A stretch of 64,000 nucleotides of DNA from Aedes albopictus (GCF_035046485.1 NC_085137.1:251299233-251363232); one strand, 5' to 3'. Numbered from the stretch's first letter, positions 24,172 through 34,440 are shown. Notes: a model not told the origin generated them from the letters alone. Made by a program: numbers and translations.

Positions 24172-24392
24172 ACAGAAAGTCTTTCCAAAAGAGTTAAGAA
24201 TAATTATACCTCCATCGATCGAGAACAGTGTTGTAACCGAAAAGTGGAAGACAGCTCCGTTTGTCAGCAAGAGTGCAGTCGACTACTAATTTTATCCACG
24301 GCAGTAAGCAGCAGGTCAGTTTTCGGTGGCCCAGCATTAAGCGCAGAGAAAACCAACACGCATTGCTTGGCATGGTGAATTCATAACCAAAC

Positions 24393-24408
24393 GATCCTTA
24401 TCAGGACC
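24393..24408 (+). terminator. histone-type 3' stem-loop, copy d (decayed)
   Basis: GATCCTTATCAGGACC: one mismatch in the stem and an altered loop, followed by ACCGAAAATGATAACTC. An additional, more decayed copy lies near 24670-24688. Confidence 0.5.
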
Positions 24409-24813
24409 ACCGAAAATGATAACTCATGAGCGGATAATTTTCATCAATCGATCGAGAAACCAAATAGTAAAGATGTAGTGGAACCAAATAGTACAGATTG
24501 AATACTCGTGCCTAAGCAACAGTGAAGCCGGTTACTAAATCTTATCCACGGTAGCAAGCGATGGGGCAATTTTCGACGGTATCCGGCATTCAGAGCGGAG
24601 AAATCCAACACACATTGCGTGAAATGGTGAATTAATGTAGTTTTCTTTCTTAAATCGTCCAGATTCCTTAAACAGGTTTCATTCCATCGGTCAGGAAAAC
24701 CGTGATGCAACCAAAAAGTGAAAGAATGAATGCTTGGTGCTCTTTTCGATGAAAATTTACTCGTTTCTGGGTTGATTAATCGTTTGAAGCGTCTGGGTGC
24801 ATGTAGGCGGGGC

Positions 24814-24910
24814 ATGCAAACGAAATAAACTGGAAGCCAGCCAAATGGGAGGAGCTTCATCTGCTAATCTACAGGTATAAAAGCTGTGCCCTCTGTTTTC
24901 TTACGTCATT
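24814..24910 (+). promoter_or_regulatory. promoter P3 (octamer, CCAAAT-like, TATA, initiator)
   Basis: ATGCAAAC at 24814-24821 (octamer one base from ATGCAAAT), CCAAAT at 24841-24846, TATAAAAG at 24876-24883, TCATT at 24906-24910. An octamer close to a TATA box is the classic histone H2B promoter arrangement. The unit downstream is cut short: within about 50 bp the sequence re-enters the upstream part of P4. Confidence 0.65.
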
Positions 24911-25007
24911 TTCGTTGGATCAATCAAGGAGGGTGGAGGTGGATGAAAATTTTCTCATTTCTTGGTTGATTAATCGTTTGAAGCGTCTGGAGCATGCGGG
25001 GCGGGTC

Positions 25008-25105
25008 ATGCAAACGGAATAAACTGCAAAGCCAGCCAAATGGGAGGAGCTTCATCTGCTAATCTAGGGGTATAAAAGCAGTGTTCTCTGTTTTCTTTCG
25101 TCATT
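25008..25105 (+). promoter_or_regulatory. promoter P4 (octamer, CCAAAT-like, TATA, initiator)
   Basis: ATGCAAAC at 25008-25015, CCAAAT near 25037, TATAAAAG at 25072-25079, initiator TCATT at 25101-25105. Drives toward the perfect stem-loop at 25339. Confidence 0.65.
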
Positions 25106-25338
25106 TTCGTTGGATCAGTCAAGGAGGTTGGAGGTGGATGTCACCTCCAGCAAGGCAGCAGCACAACAATCCAGCGACTACTCTCGGCTATCGTGCTGAT
25201 GAAGGCGCCTGGAATCGCATCCGTGGCAGCGGAGCAGTGGGCAAATTTTCGACGGCGTCCAGCATTCTCCGCACGCCGCAGAGAAAACACGCATTGCATG
25301 GCATGGTGAATGCATCAAAATCGTCCATTATTCAAACC

Positions 25339-25354
25339 GGTCCTTTTCAGGACC
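25339..25354 (+). terminator. histone-type 3' stem-loop, copy f (perfect)
   Basis: GGTCCTTTTCAGGACC, perfect stem, then ATCGAAAATGATTCCTC and AAGAGTTAATTGG, a purine-rich downstream element at the expected distance. About 236 bp from the P4 initiator, nearly the same length as the P2 unit. Confidence 0.8.
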
Positions 25355-25603
25355 ATCGAAAATGATTCCTCAAGAGTTAATTGGATAATTTCCAACATCG
25401 ATCGAGATGTAGTGCAACCAAAAAGCAAAAGACAGAGCATCGTTGCCAGCAATAGTGAAACTGGTCATTATTCTAATCCACGGCAGCAAGCGGCGGTCCA
25501 GTTTTCGGTGGCGTTTATCATTCAGCACGGAGAAAACCAACACGCATTGCGTGACATGGTGAATTCATGCCATTTCGTTTCTAAAATCGTCAATTAATCA
25601 AAC

Positions 25604-25619
25604 GGGCTTGTTCAGGACC
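25604..25619 (+). terminator. histone-type 3' stem-loop, copy g (decayed)
   Basis: GGGCTTGTTCAGGACC: two stem mismatches and altered loop; AAGAGTTTG follows near 25636. Confidence 0.45.
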
Positions 25620-25870
25620 ACTGTAATTTATTTCTTAAGAGTTTGTGAATCAGCTAATTTAATTCCATTGAACGAGAAAAGTGTGGTGCAACTAAAAAGT
25701 GAAAGATTGAATACTTGGTGGCCCAGCAATAATGATGTAGCCGGTCACTAATGGCCTAATGGTTCCACCCAGAATTTAACAACGCATTATTCTATCCGGA
25801 CTAAAAATAGGTTTAAACATTTTTGGAATTAAACTGATCGAAATTATCCAATATTTTGGTTACTCTATCC

Positions 25871-26632
25871 TTAGTTAAAATAGTTAAAATATTCGTTTAT
25901 TCATGTTTTCGTTTTGTGTTATACAATTATTAATTACATAGTGATTGTTACAACTCATGGTTTTTCAGCTCTGGTGTTTTCGTGTTTGTGTTTGACAAAT
26001 ATGTGTAGTGTAATTTAGCCGAAGCTTAGTGATCGTTTTGCCATTTTGTGGCATTTGGTGTTTGCTTTACAATTTGATAACCTACTTACTTACTAAATTT
26101 GATAACCTATATGATCTAACATCGAGCCGCTAGTGAGCGACCAGCTCCCGTATGGCGGCTTGATCGGATGATTGACAACAGTTTTGGAACCGTTGGATAG
26201 TCTCCTGAAATCTTACCGCCAACATCTCCACTCCTGCCAGACGATGGACCTCAGTGTTTCTCATCCTCCAGGGAGAGTTCAGAATCATTCGGAGGAATTT
26301 ACTCTGAACCCTTTGGAGTTTTAGATGGTGAGTTTTAGCGCAACTCCCCCAGACTGGCATGCCATATTCTATCACGGGGAGGATGATTTGTCTGTAGACA
26401 GCAAGCTTGTTCTTTAGGGATAGTGATGATCTTCTGTTGATGAGGGGATACAGTAGTTTTAGCAAAACTTTGCACTTGGTCACGGTTTTGTCGACCTGTT
26501 GTTTGTAGATCAGCTTGCTGTCCAGGGTTAAACCGAGATAATCAGCCTCGTTGGCCCACTCCACCGCTGTTCCACTGAGGATGATGTTACAGTTCTCAGC
26601 AGGAACAAGTCTGGGAGATTTTGAGTGTGGAT
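25871..26632 (-). mobile_element. 5'-truncated Jockey-type LINE inserted in the array
   Basis: GGTTACTCTATCC is duplicated exactly at 25858-25870 and 26633-26645. On the minus strand the element ends in an A-rich tail next to the left duplication, preceded by AATAAA. The uninterrupted array copy at 23805-23870 reads through the same point, giving the empty site. Confidence 0.85.
26130..26632 (-). pseudogene. Jockey-type RT C-terminal fragment
   Basis: The minus-strand frame is open from the 5' truncation at about 26632 to the stop at 26130. It begins SGTAVEWANEADYLGLTLDSKL, contains LKNKLAVYRQIILPVIEYG and PVWGSCAKTH, then KLQRVQSKFLRMIL. These are standard Jockey/Juan-type motifs downstream of the catalytic centre. 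Endonuclease and the catalytic RT part are missing by truncation; no internal stop, so insertion is fairly young. Confidence 0.75.
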
Positions 26633-26715
26633 GGTTACTCTATCCGTTCAATGGCAATTTTATCATTTCTCGGTTGATTAGTTCATGGATGCATCTGGAG
26701 CATTCGGGGAGGGTC

Positions 26716-26814
26716 ATGCAAATGAAACAACCTGGAAAGCCAGCCAAATGGGAGGAGCCTAATCTGCTAATCTTGGGGAATAAAAGCAGTGACCACTGTT
26801 TTCTTCCGTCATTT
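26716..26814 (+). promoter_or_regulatory. promoter P5 (octamer intact, TATA degraded)
   Basis: ATGCAAAT, the perfect octamer, at 26716-26723; CCAAAT near 26744; GAATAAAAG at 26779-26787 in place of TATAAAAG; TCATT at 26810-26814. A decayed stem-loop (GTTTCTTTCAGGATC) lies at 27011-27025. Confidence 0.55.
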
Positions 26815-27060
26815 TCATTGGTTCAGTCAAACAAATGGAGTGGATGTCACCTCCACAGCTGCGCACCTAGCCTGCGACGACTCTCGGCTATTTAGCTGAT
26901 AGAACCAGGAATCTCATTCACGGCAGTAAGCGGTGACCGTTTTCAATGGCTTCCAGCATTCAGTGTGGATAATTTTCAATTATCTTGCCGAAATCTTCTG
27001 TTATTTAAAAGTTTCTTTCAGGATCAGTGAAAATTATTCAAATTATTGCCAAATCTAGAA

Positions 27061-28399
27061 TATTTTACGAAATTCCAATCAAAATTATCTAAAATTTCGT
27101 TAACAGCAATTGAGTTGTGTCAAATAGACATGGCTACGGTGGCGCTATCTGTTCATTTCATAGCGGCAATTTTAGTTATTTTAATGATTGTTGCGATCGC
27201 AATATGATGTTTGGGAAGCTATGGCTTAACGCCTTTCAATATTATAATTATTCTATCCTTTCGACGAAAATTCTTTCAAACAACGGTTGAACATTTATCT
27301 TCAAAATGAAATAATGCTCAACCCTCAAGTGATGGCCGCGCGAGTCACGGAAGGTTAAACTAATTAACATCTTATGAATGCGTTCAGTGAAATGGATCAC
27401 ATAACAACTTTAATCAACACATCACTCCGCCGATTTGAATTTTGCCAGCATACATTGTATAGGCCTTTTATGTGATAGGTCCGTTATGCATTTATTTACG
27501 AAGGTCGGACAACAATGAACCGAAAAATCAGCTGATTTAAGACTTCAAATCGTCCCTAGAACTAGGTAACTGGTTTTGCGTAATCGCAAGAAATTTGTTT
27601 ATATCTGAACGTATACCACAATAAACACAAGTTTGTCAATTGAAAATCCGAAAACACATATTAATTCAATATTTTAGACCAACAAAGAGTTTGTTTTATA
27701 CCAGGATGAGTTTTACCAGCCATTTTTATCCGCACTTTCCAAAACGAGTTACCTAGCTCTAGCATTAAGGGCGCGAAATGAAAGGGCACATTTAAATATA
27801 TAAAAGTCGGAACCTCATTCCCGCCTTTGTCCTACGTCAACATTGCGGTTATGTCTCAGACATTACCCACCCCTAGTTTTTAAAATAAGTACTGGCTCTC
27901 TGATTATATGTTAAGCTACTCGAAAAGGTATTGTAAAACTTTTAAACATGTTTAAATAGGCTTTTTAATCTAATTTTTGATTTTGTTGAATTCGGGGTCG
28001 CTGATTTCGAATATGTTGTCCAAATTCTTACAAGTTACGTACTTTTCGAGTTATTTTAAGATTAAAATCTACCAAACCGCGAATAACGCCTGAAGGTAGG
28101 CAATGGCTTAAGGAATTGATAGCCTACTTTAAATAAAACGTATATTTTATTGAAAAATCGCATTTTCATAAAAGTTTCGTTCATTAAATCCAACTCTAAG
28201 ATGTCATATTGAAGTAATACAGTTATTTCGATCCTCATATTGTATCTAATATTCATGCCATGCATGAATGTTTGACAATGTATCTCATTCCGTTACGAAA
28301 CACAGTTATGGAAAAATTGATTTATTTCAACGTTTATGAAATTCAATTTTCATGAATTGCATGTCATTTAATAGCTTAATAATATCAGATTACGATATA
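27061..28399. other. AT-rich unassigned stretch
   Basis: No gene or recognised repeat. The segments near 27830-27845 and 22685-22700 share a GACGTAGGAC/GTCCTACGTC motif in opposite orientation, which fits the idea that both flanks of the array belong to one element, but this is weak. Confidence 0.35.
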
Positions 28400-28514
28400 C
28401 AGTCATTGCACAATTATGGGTCACTCTGTCACAATTATTAATCAGTCAGTTCACCATGCAATTCAAATGGAATTGACCCATAATTGTGGGTGACCCATGA
28501 TTGTGCTATGACGT
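28400..28514. mobile_element. 115 bp MITE of the TTGCACAATTATGGGTCA family
   Basis: Starts CAGTCATTGCACAATTATGG and ends with a diverged inverted copy; TA on both sides (28398-28399, 28515-28516). Same terminal repeat as the 2.6 kb element at 41053-43662, so it may be a short derivative. Confidence 0.6.
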
Positions 28515-28587
28515 TACCATTCGAAAGCAGAAAATGATTCAATGTAAAATGCTTGTTTGAACATTTCATGAGGTCCGTCAAGCCGAT

Positions 28588-28611
28588 CAATGTTACCCCG
28601 TTTTACGGTAT
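28588..28611. repeat. terminal-repeat-like sequence, right
   Basis: Inverted match to 22604-22629, see there. Confidence 0.5.
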
Positions 28612-28657
28612 TTAAAATTAGCTTTAGGTGAATGTCAGGCGCTTGTTTCCAAAATTT

Positions 28658-29075
28658 ATTATTTTTCTCTTGGCTTAACGTCTCAACTGGGCCAAAACCT
28701 GCTTCTCAGCTCGGTATTGTATGAGCACTTTCACAGTTAACAACGGGTAGGTTCCTCAACCAATGACAGTTTTGCATGTGTATATCGTGTGACAGGCACG
28801 AAGATACCCTATGCCCAATTGTAAAGAAATTTCCACTAGGGAACGTTCAAAAATTACGTCCAACATTTTGGGGAGGGGGGGGGGTCTAGAAAAGTGTGAC
28901 AGTACGTGTATTGGGTATAGGGAAATTGCCTGACAGAGGGTGGGGGGGGGTCTGGAAGTCCCGAAAAACGATGGACGTAATTTTTTAATCTTCCCTTAAG
29001 AGAAGTTTCTGGACCGACTGGCAAGTGACAATTGAACCTCGAATACCCGCGCATTTATCAGCTATCTAGGCCCTT
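28658..29075 (-). mobile_element. Feilai-like tRNA SINE, old copy split by a MITE
   Basis: Aligns with the cleaner SINE at 61136-61402: shared blocks include AACCTGCTTCTCAGCT-type and GCATGTGTATATCGTGTG sequence, and after the MITE CTGGACCGAC...GAACCTCGAATACCC. The box B is mutated. Confidence 0.65.
28838..28998. mobile_element. MITE inserted in the SINE
   Basis: Ends AGGGAACGTTCAAAAATTAC and, inverted, AGGGAAGATTAAAAAATTAC; inner ACGTCCA/TGGACGT. Long G-runs inside. TIR resembles the other GTTCAT..ACG-type MITEs in the window. Confidence 0.6.
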
Positions 29076-29199
29076 AAGCCTGGAGCACATAGCGTCCGTT
29101 CCGTCGAGGTTTGCGTTTTTTTGACAGTTTTCCCATGGGAAATGTGTCAAACTACTGTCACGCACACGCAAACGGATGCATTGTGTGGGGCACTTTAGG

Positions 29200-29290
29200 T
29201 TTAGGTGACCATGCTGAGGATGACGGGTTCGATTCCCGGTCGGTCCAGGATGTTTTCGTAAAGCAAATTTCCTTGACTTCCTTGGGCATA
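29200..29290 (+). mobile_element. Feilai-like SINE head, truncated into the pentamer array
   Basis: GGGTTCGATTCCCGG at 29225-29239 holds a perfect box B. It continues to GACTTCCTTGGGCATAGAGTA, where the intact SINE would continue with TCTTCGTGCC. Instead the GAGTA unit is repeated. Confidence 0.7.
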
Positions 29291-31564
29291 GAGTAGAGTA
29301 GAGTAGAGTAGAGTAGAGTAGAGTAGAGTAGAGTAGAGTAGAGTAGAGTAGAGTAGAGTAGAGTAGAGTAGAGTAGAGTAGAGTAGAGTAGAGTAGAGTA
29401 GAGTAGAGTAGAGTAGAGTAGAGTAGAGTAGAGTAGAGTAGAGTAGAGTAGAGTAGAGTAGAGTAGAGTAGAGTAGAGTAGAGTAGAGTAGAGTAGAGTA
29501 GAGTAGAGTAGAGTAGAGTAGAGTAGAGTAGAGTAGAGTAGAGTAGAGTAGAGTAGAGTAGAGTAGAGTAGAGTAGAGTAGAGTAGAGTAGAGTAGAGTA
29601 GAGTAGAGTAGAGTAGAGTAGAGTAGAGTAGAGTAGAGTAGAGTAGAGTAGAGTAGAGTAGAGTAGAGTAGAGTAGAGTAGAGTAGAGTAGAGTAGAGTA
29701 GAGTAGAGTAGAGTAGAGTAGAGTAGAGTAGAGTAGAGTAGAGTAGAGTAGAGTAGAGTAGAGTAGAGTAGAGTAGAGTAGAGTAGAGTAGAGTAGAGTA
29801 GAGTAGAGTAGAGTAGAGTAGAGTAGAGTAGAGTAGAGTAGAGTAGAGTAGAGTAGAGTAGAGTAGAGTAGAGTAGAGTAGAGTAGAGTAGAGTAGAGTA
29901 GAGTAGAGTAGAGTAGAGTAGAGTAGAGTAGAGTAGAGTAGAGTAGAGTAGAGTAGAGTAGAGTAGAGTAGAGTAGAGTAGAGTAGAGTAGAGTAGAGTA
30001 GAGTAGAGTAGAGTAGAGTAGAGTAGAGTAGAGTAGAGTAGAGTAGAGTAGAGTAGAGTAGAGTAGAGTAGAGTAGAGTAGAGTAGAGTAGAGTAGAGTA
30101 GAGTAGAGTAGAGTAGAGTAGAGTAGAGTAGAGTAGAGTAGAGTAGAGTAGAGTAGAGTAGAGTAGAGTAGAGTAGAGTAGAGTAGAGTAGAGTAGAGTA
30201 GAGTAGAGTAGAGTAGAGTAGAGTAGAGTAGAGTAGAGTAGAGTAGAGTAGAGTAGAGTAGAGTAGAGTAGAGTAGAGTAGAGTAGAGTAGAGTAGAGTA
30301 GAGTAGAGTAGAGTAGAGTAGAGTAGAGTAGAGTAGAGTAGAGTAGAGTAGAGTAGAGTAGAGTAGAGTAGAGTAGAGTAGAGTAGAGTAGAGTAGAGTA
30401 GAGTAGAGTAGAGTAGAGTAGAGTAGAGTAGAGTAGAGTAGAGTAGAGTAGAGTAGAGTAGAGTAGAGTAGAGTAGAGTAGAGTAGAGTAGAGTAGAGTA
30501 GAGTAGAGTAGAGTAGAGTAGAGTAGAGTAGAGTAGAGTAGAGTAGAGTAGAGTAGAGTAGAGTAGAGTAGAGTAGAGTAGAGTAGAGTAGAGTAGAGTA
30601 GAGTAGAGTAGAGTAGAGTAGAGTAGAGTAGAGTAGAGTAGAGTAGAGTAGAGTAGAGTAGAGTAGAGTAGAGTAGAGTAGAGTAGAGTAGAGTAGAGTA
30701 GAGTAGAGTAGAGTAGAGTAGAGTAGAGTAGAGTAGAGTAGAGTAGAGTAGAGTAGAGTAGAGTAGAGTAGAGTAGAGTAGAGTAGAGTAGAGTAGAGTA
30801 GAGTAGAGTAGAGTAGAGTAGAGTAGAGTAGAGTAGAGTAGAGTAGAGTAGAGTAGAGTAGAGTAGAGTAGAGTAGAGTAGAGTAGAGTAGAGTAGAGTA
30901 GAGTAGAGTAGAGTAGAGTAGAGTAGAGTAGAGTAGAGTAGAGTAGAGTAGAGTAGAGTAGAGTAGAGTAGAGTAGAGTAGAGTAGAGTAGAGTAGAGTA
31001 GAGTAGAGTAGAGTAGAGTAGAGTAGAGTAGAGTAGAGTAGAGTAGAGTAGAGTAGAGTAGAGTAGAGTAGAGTAGAGTAGAGTAGAGTAGAGTAGAGTA
31101 GAGTAGAGTAGAGTAGAGTAGAGTAGAGTAGAGTAGAGTAGAGTAGAGTAGAGTAGAGTAGAGTAGAGTAGAGTAGAGTAGAGTAGAGTAGAGTAGAGTA
31201 GAGTAGAGTAGAGTAGAGTAGAGTAGAGTAGAGTAGAGTAGAGTAGAGTAGAGTAGAGTAGAGTAGAGTAGAGTAGAGTAGAGTAGAGTAGAGTAGAGTA
31301 GAGTAGAGTAGAGTAGAGTAGAGTAGAGTAGAGTAGAGTAGAGTAGAGTAGAGTAGAGTAGAGTAGAGTAGAGTAGAGTAGAGTAGAGTAGAGTAGAGTA
31401 GAGTAGAGTAGAGTAGAGTAGAGTAGAGTAGAGTAGAGTAGAGTAGAGTAGAGTAGAGTAGAGTAGAGTAGAGTAGAGTAGAGTAGAGTAGAGTAGAGTA
31501 GAGTAGAGTAGAGTAGAGTAGAGTAGAGTAGAGTAGAGTAGAGTAGAGTAGAGTAGAGTAGAGT
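29291..31564 (+). repeat. (GAGTA)n pentamer array, 2.27 kb
   Basis: 454 consecutive exact GAGTA units (29291-31560) plus a partial GAGT, with no variant seen. On the minus strand no frame contains a stop, which gives a spurious huge ORF of repeated TLLYS. The seed is the single AGAGTA inside the adjacent SINE. Confidence 0.97.
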
Positions 31565-32758
31565 GCCGTTTTGATTGCTTCCGAAACTTAACAAGCCATC
31601 CATCGACGTCATCCTTTGCGGGATCCGGACCTGAATCGTCGGTGTCTGTGTCTTCATTCTCAGCTATTCCAAATCCATTTTCATCATCATCGAACGAACG
31701 AGCCGCGGTGATCGTGTCCTTTGTTATCATTGTGACTTCTGCTTTTTTACAAGGCGGTGCGTTGCTGTCCGTTGGGCTCGTTTGACGAATGTCTCGTTTT
31801 GACTGCTGTCGGTGATGTTCAGCTATTGCGTTCGCTTCAACGTTATTATTCTCCACTGCGAAGTCCATCGGTACGGGGTTGTCAGCCACACTGTGTTCGT
31901 TTGTTGGCTGGATGTCGTATGTGTTTAGTGCCGTTACATGGCGCGCTTTATTTTTGGTTGCTGCTTCCGAGCACTTAAGGACATATATGAGCGAATCCAA
32001 AGATGGCGTCACAATGGCTGCCTTGCAAATACCGAAAGCACGGATCTCGTCATCTAAACAACAAACAGAGCTGAAAAAGCAATGAGTAGCCTTGCTCACT
32101 CGTGATAAACATTGAGTAGCATTTTCGTTTTCGGGAGTTTTGTAGATGACGAGATCGGTGCTCTCAAAAATGCGAGTCAAAAATGCACCTGGACGCTCTC
32201 CCATTTCACCTTAAGCTTAGGATGTGCTTTTTGTTCGCATCGCATACAAGTGGGTACCTGCGATCGATACGATACAGCGGTGAGCTGATCTTGTATTCGG
32301 ATGAACGATGGAATATATTTGGACAGTTCAATACGTACTACTCGTACGCCGTTCGGAATTCCTCGAAAAAACTTTTTCCACAACTCGCGGGCCACTGATA
32401 TTACCTTTCCATACTGTTTCATGTGCTCGGCGACGGCTGAATTGGGTACACTTGGCGGGAGATCGTGTATACGGACGTTGATGGCTGTATCCTCCACGTA
32501 CACCGGGATGTTGAAGTTATTCTTCCCTGCTTGCATGGAGTGTTTTAGGTGGTGTGCAGAAGCCAACCGTTCTGCAGCTTCTAAGGTGCGCATCTCAATG
32601 AGGGCACAATTCCGAATGGTATGTAGTTGGAGATTTTTGACGGATGTCATCTCAATCTCAAGTGATTTACTCAGAAACTTCTCGATATCTGCTGCACTTG
32701 GCCGCACTGGGAGTACATTGAAATCGACGACCAATGTATTTTTGCGTATAGAAGCCAT
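31565..32758 (-). pseudogene. LINE ORF1 (gag-like nucleic-acid-binding protein), broken
   Basis: The minus-strand start MASIRKNTLVVDF is at 32758. The N-terminal half looks like the RRM-type ORF1 of insect I/Loner/Outcast-like LINEs, with NGVRVVRIELSKYIPS and then VPTCMRCEQKAHP, the first half of a CCHC knuckle, near 32220-32250. The frame is lost there and resumes as MGERPGAFLTR at 32204, followed by an acidic, disordered tail ending KFRKQSKR at 31565. The pentamer array cuts it off. No RT lies downstream. Confidence 0.6.
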
Positions 32759-34005
32759 TGTCAGTAAAATGAACAATGGTAATTCTATTGCAAAAGTCGA
32801 AACCGATACGATGGTTTGCTCTGTCGCAAAAAGTCGACCGATCCGATCGCGCGTTGGCTGACAACTGAGCTCTTTTATTTGCGTTTGACGAAGAGAACAA
32901 ACCTGGCGATATATCATAGACTTTATACCAAAAATCAATACGAAACTGGCGAATTTTTTGTGACGCCAGTCGTTCCCCCAGTAAATTCGCCCAATACTGG
33001 TGATTCTGACGCCACGCTTTCAATGTCAGTTTGCTCCGCCAAGTCCCCAAATCTAGTGACCATGACAACAAGAAAAAACGATTATTTATTGACACATTCC
33101 AGGAAAGAAAAAAAAAAAACAACATTCATCTTATTTTGTTTTTTTTTTTATAAGAAACTTGCTGCTGTGGGTTTTGTATTTTTTTTCCTGTGGGCATCAC
33201 ATTTAAGTGGGTTCCTAAAGGTCAATCCCGATCTACCGCTACCCCCGGAAGTTCTCGTGAAACACATTATCTGAGAGGAAAATCCCGTTGCCCCAAAATG
33301 ATTAGATCTGTGGGTTTGGACCGGTACTCGGCCAACGGGAACCAGCGGGCATGTGTGGCTGTTCCAGGGATAATGACTTTTCATTTTCTAACCAAAAAAA
33401 TCCGCTTATATCCGTCCATTACCGTCGCTAGCCGTGGACCCTATGTTACAATTAGCGAAGTAAATTATCGGAGTACATCCAAAATTTAAAAAAAAAATAT
33501 AAATCGTCTACCTATGTCTAAGAATTCCATAAGGAGAAGACAACGCAGTGTCCAAAAAATGATCCGTGCAAAAAGATTGTATGTTGCCCCCCTTTCCGTT
33601 TGTCCTCTTCTTGTCGTTGTCTTCCGATAAAGCCCTTTCTGTTTAGTCCAGGCCCCTGGCATCAATGAAATTTATCGTAGCCAACATCTAACTGCCTTAT
33701 ACTCATATTCGTGCAAATTGAAACGAGCGTGTAATCAACAAACGCAGCTTTTGTTTGATGTTGTGAGCCACACACGAAATCACATTCACAATGCGTGTTT
33801 GTTGGATTGCTTTATTCAACTAATCGCATGCTCCTCTTACCGTACATTAATATTAAAGCGAGTTTGAAGTGTTTTGTGATCATAAGCGGTGGAAAAAATG
33901 ATTCCAAAAACTGATCAACAAACCAAAATAAACGTTAAACAAAAAATTGTTGATGTTTTCGCATTTGACAGTGGGCGCTATTTATTAGCGCCCAGGACAT
34001 CCTGT
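32759..34005. other. leader and unassigned sequence
   Basis: 32759-32930 is probably the 5' leader of the minus-strand ORF1. 32945-33085 is a solo piece of the end of the giant foldback (compare 39550-39694). The remainder has no recognised feature. Confidence 0.4.
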
Positions 34006-34009
34006 CTAC

Positions 34010-34349
34010 CATGATTCCAATGCATTGATATAGGCCGTGTCATGGGCCTGGTTTAGTCCCGTTACAGATCAGGACAGTCGGTCCCATCAAGGTTTTTAGT
34101 ATAAGATAGCAAGTAATTTAGTATAAGTCCCTTAATTCCCTCCTTTCCAACTTTATATATTTGTTATCCCTAACCTCGAAACAGCCGCGAGTACTTCGGC
34201 TCCCAAAACTAACCTAGTATTAAGTCAGTATAAATTTAAAAAAAAAAACAACATGTAAAATCAACATAAAAAAATGTAAAGATGATTTCGGCTCTGTTAT
34301 GCCCAAGTGGCGCCCGAGCCTTCCAAATAAACGAATAAGTAAAAAAAAA
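34010..34349 (+). mobile_element. 3' end of an I/Loner-type LINE
   Basis: Only the 3' UTR is present: ends CCAAATAAACGAATAAG then an A-run at 34338-34350. The I-type LINE at 6711 ends in the same way (CCCCAAATAAACGAACTAG then A-run). Confidence 0.5.
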
Positions 34350-34364
34350 AAAAGATTGTACAAC

Positions 34365-34440
34365 TATGCAGACTGGAATCGAACCATAAACGTCGAGATC
34401 ACTGAGCTCTTGTTTAACCCACACGGTTATCAACGCTTGA
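34365..34440 (-). ncRNA. tRNA-like sequence (SINE head or tRNA pseudogene)
   Basis: Minus strand: TGGGTTAAACAAG resembles box A and GGTTCGATTCC is a perfect box B. No convincing complete cloverleaf, so a SINE head or pseudogene is more likely than a functional tRNA. Confidence 0.45.

Larger units (their letters stand above)
22900..27060 (+). repeat. array of histone-tailed promoter repeats
   Basis: About eight diverged copies of a ~240 bp module are visible. Its core reads roughly from an AAGCGGCGGGCC block through AACACGCATTGCGTGGCATG, then TCGTCCATTATTCAAAC, a histone-type stem-loop, a purine-rich AAGAGTTAA segment and ATCGATCGAGAAAA. Upstream of some modules sit full promoters with octamer, CCAAAT-like box, TATA and initiator. 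Between initiator and stem-loop there are only about 230-390 bp, and no H1, H2A, H2B, H3 or H4 sequence in any frame. The longest local ORFs (23005-23349 and 25081-25365) run through the stem-loop and are not conserved between copies. Interpretation as histone-gene-derived or as short non-coding RNA genes is inference. Confidence 0.7.

Noticed and set aside
29058..32204. 1048-residue and 818-residue minus-strand ORFs of repeated TLLYS
   Set aside because: Artefacts of the GAGTA array, which has no stop on the minus strand. Only the flanking ORF1 remnant has coding character.
34365..34440. Functional tRNA gene
   Set aside because: Box A and B are good but acceptor and anticodon stems do not pair convincingly by eye.
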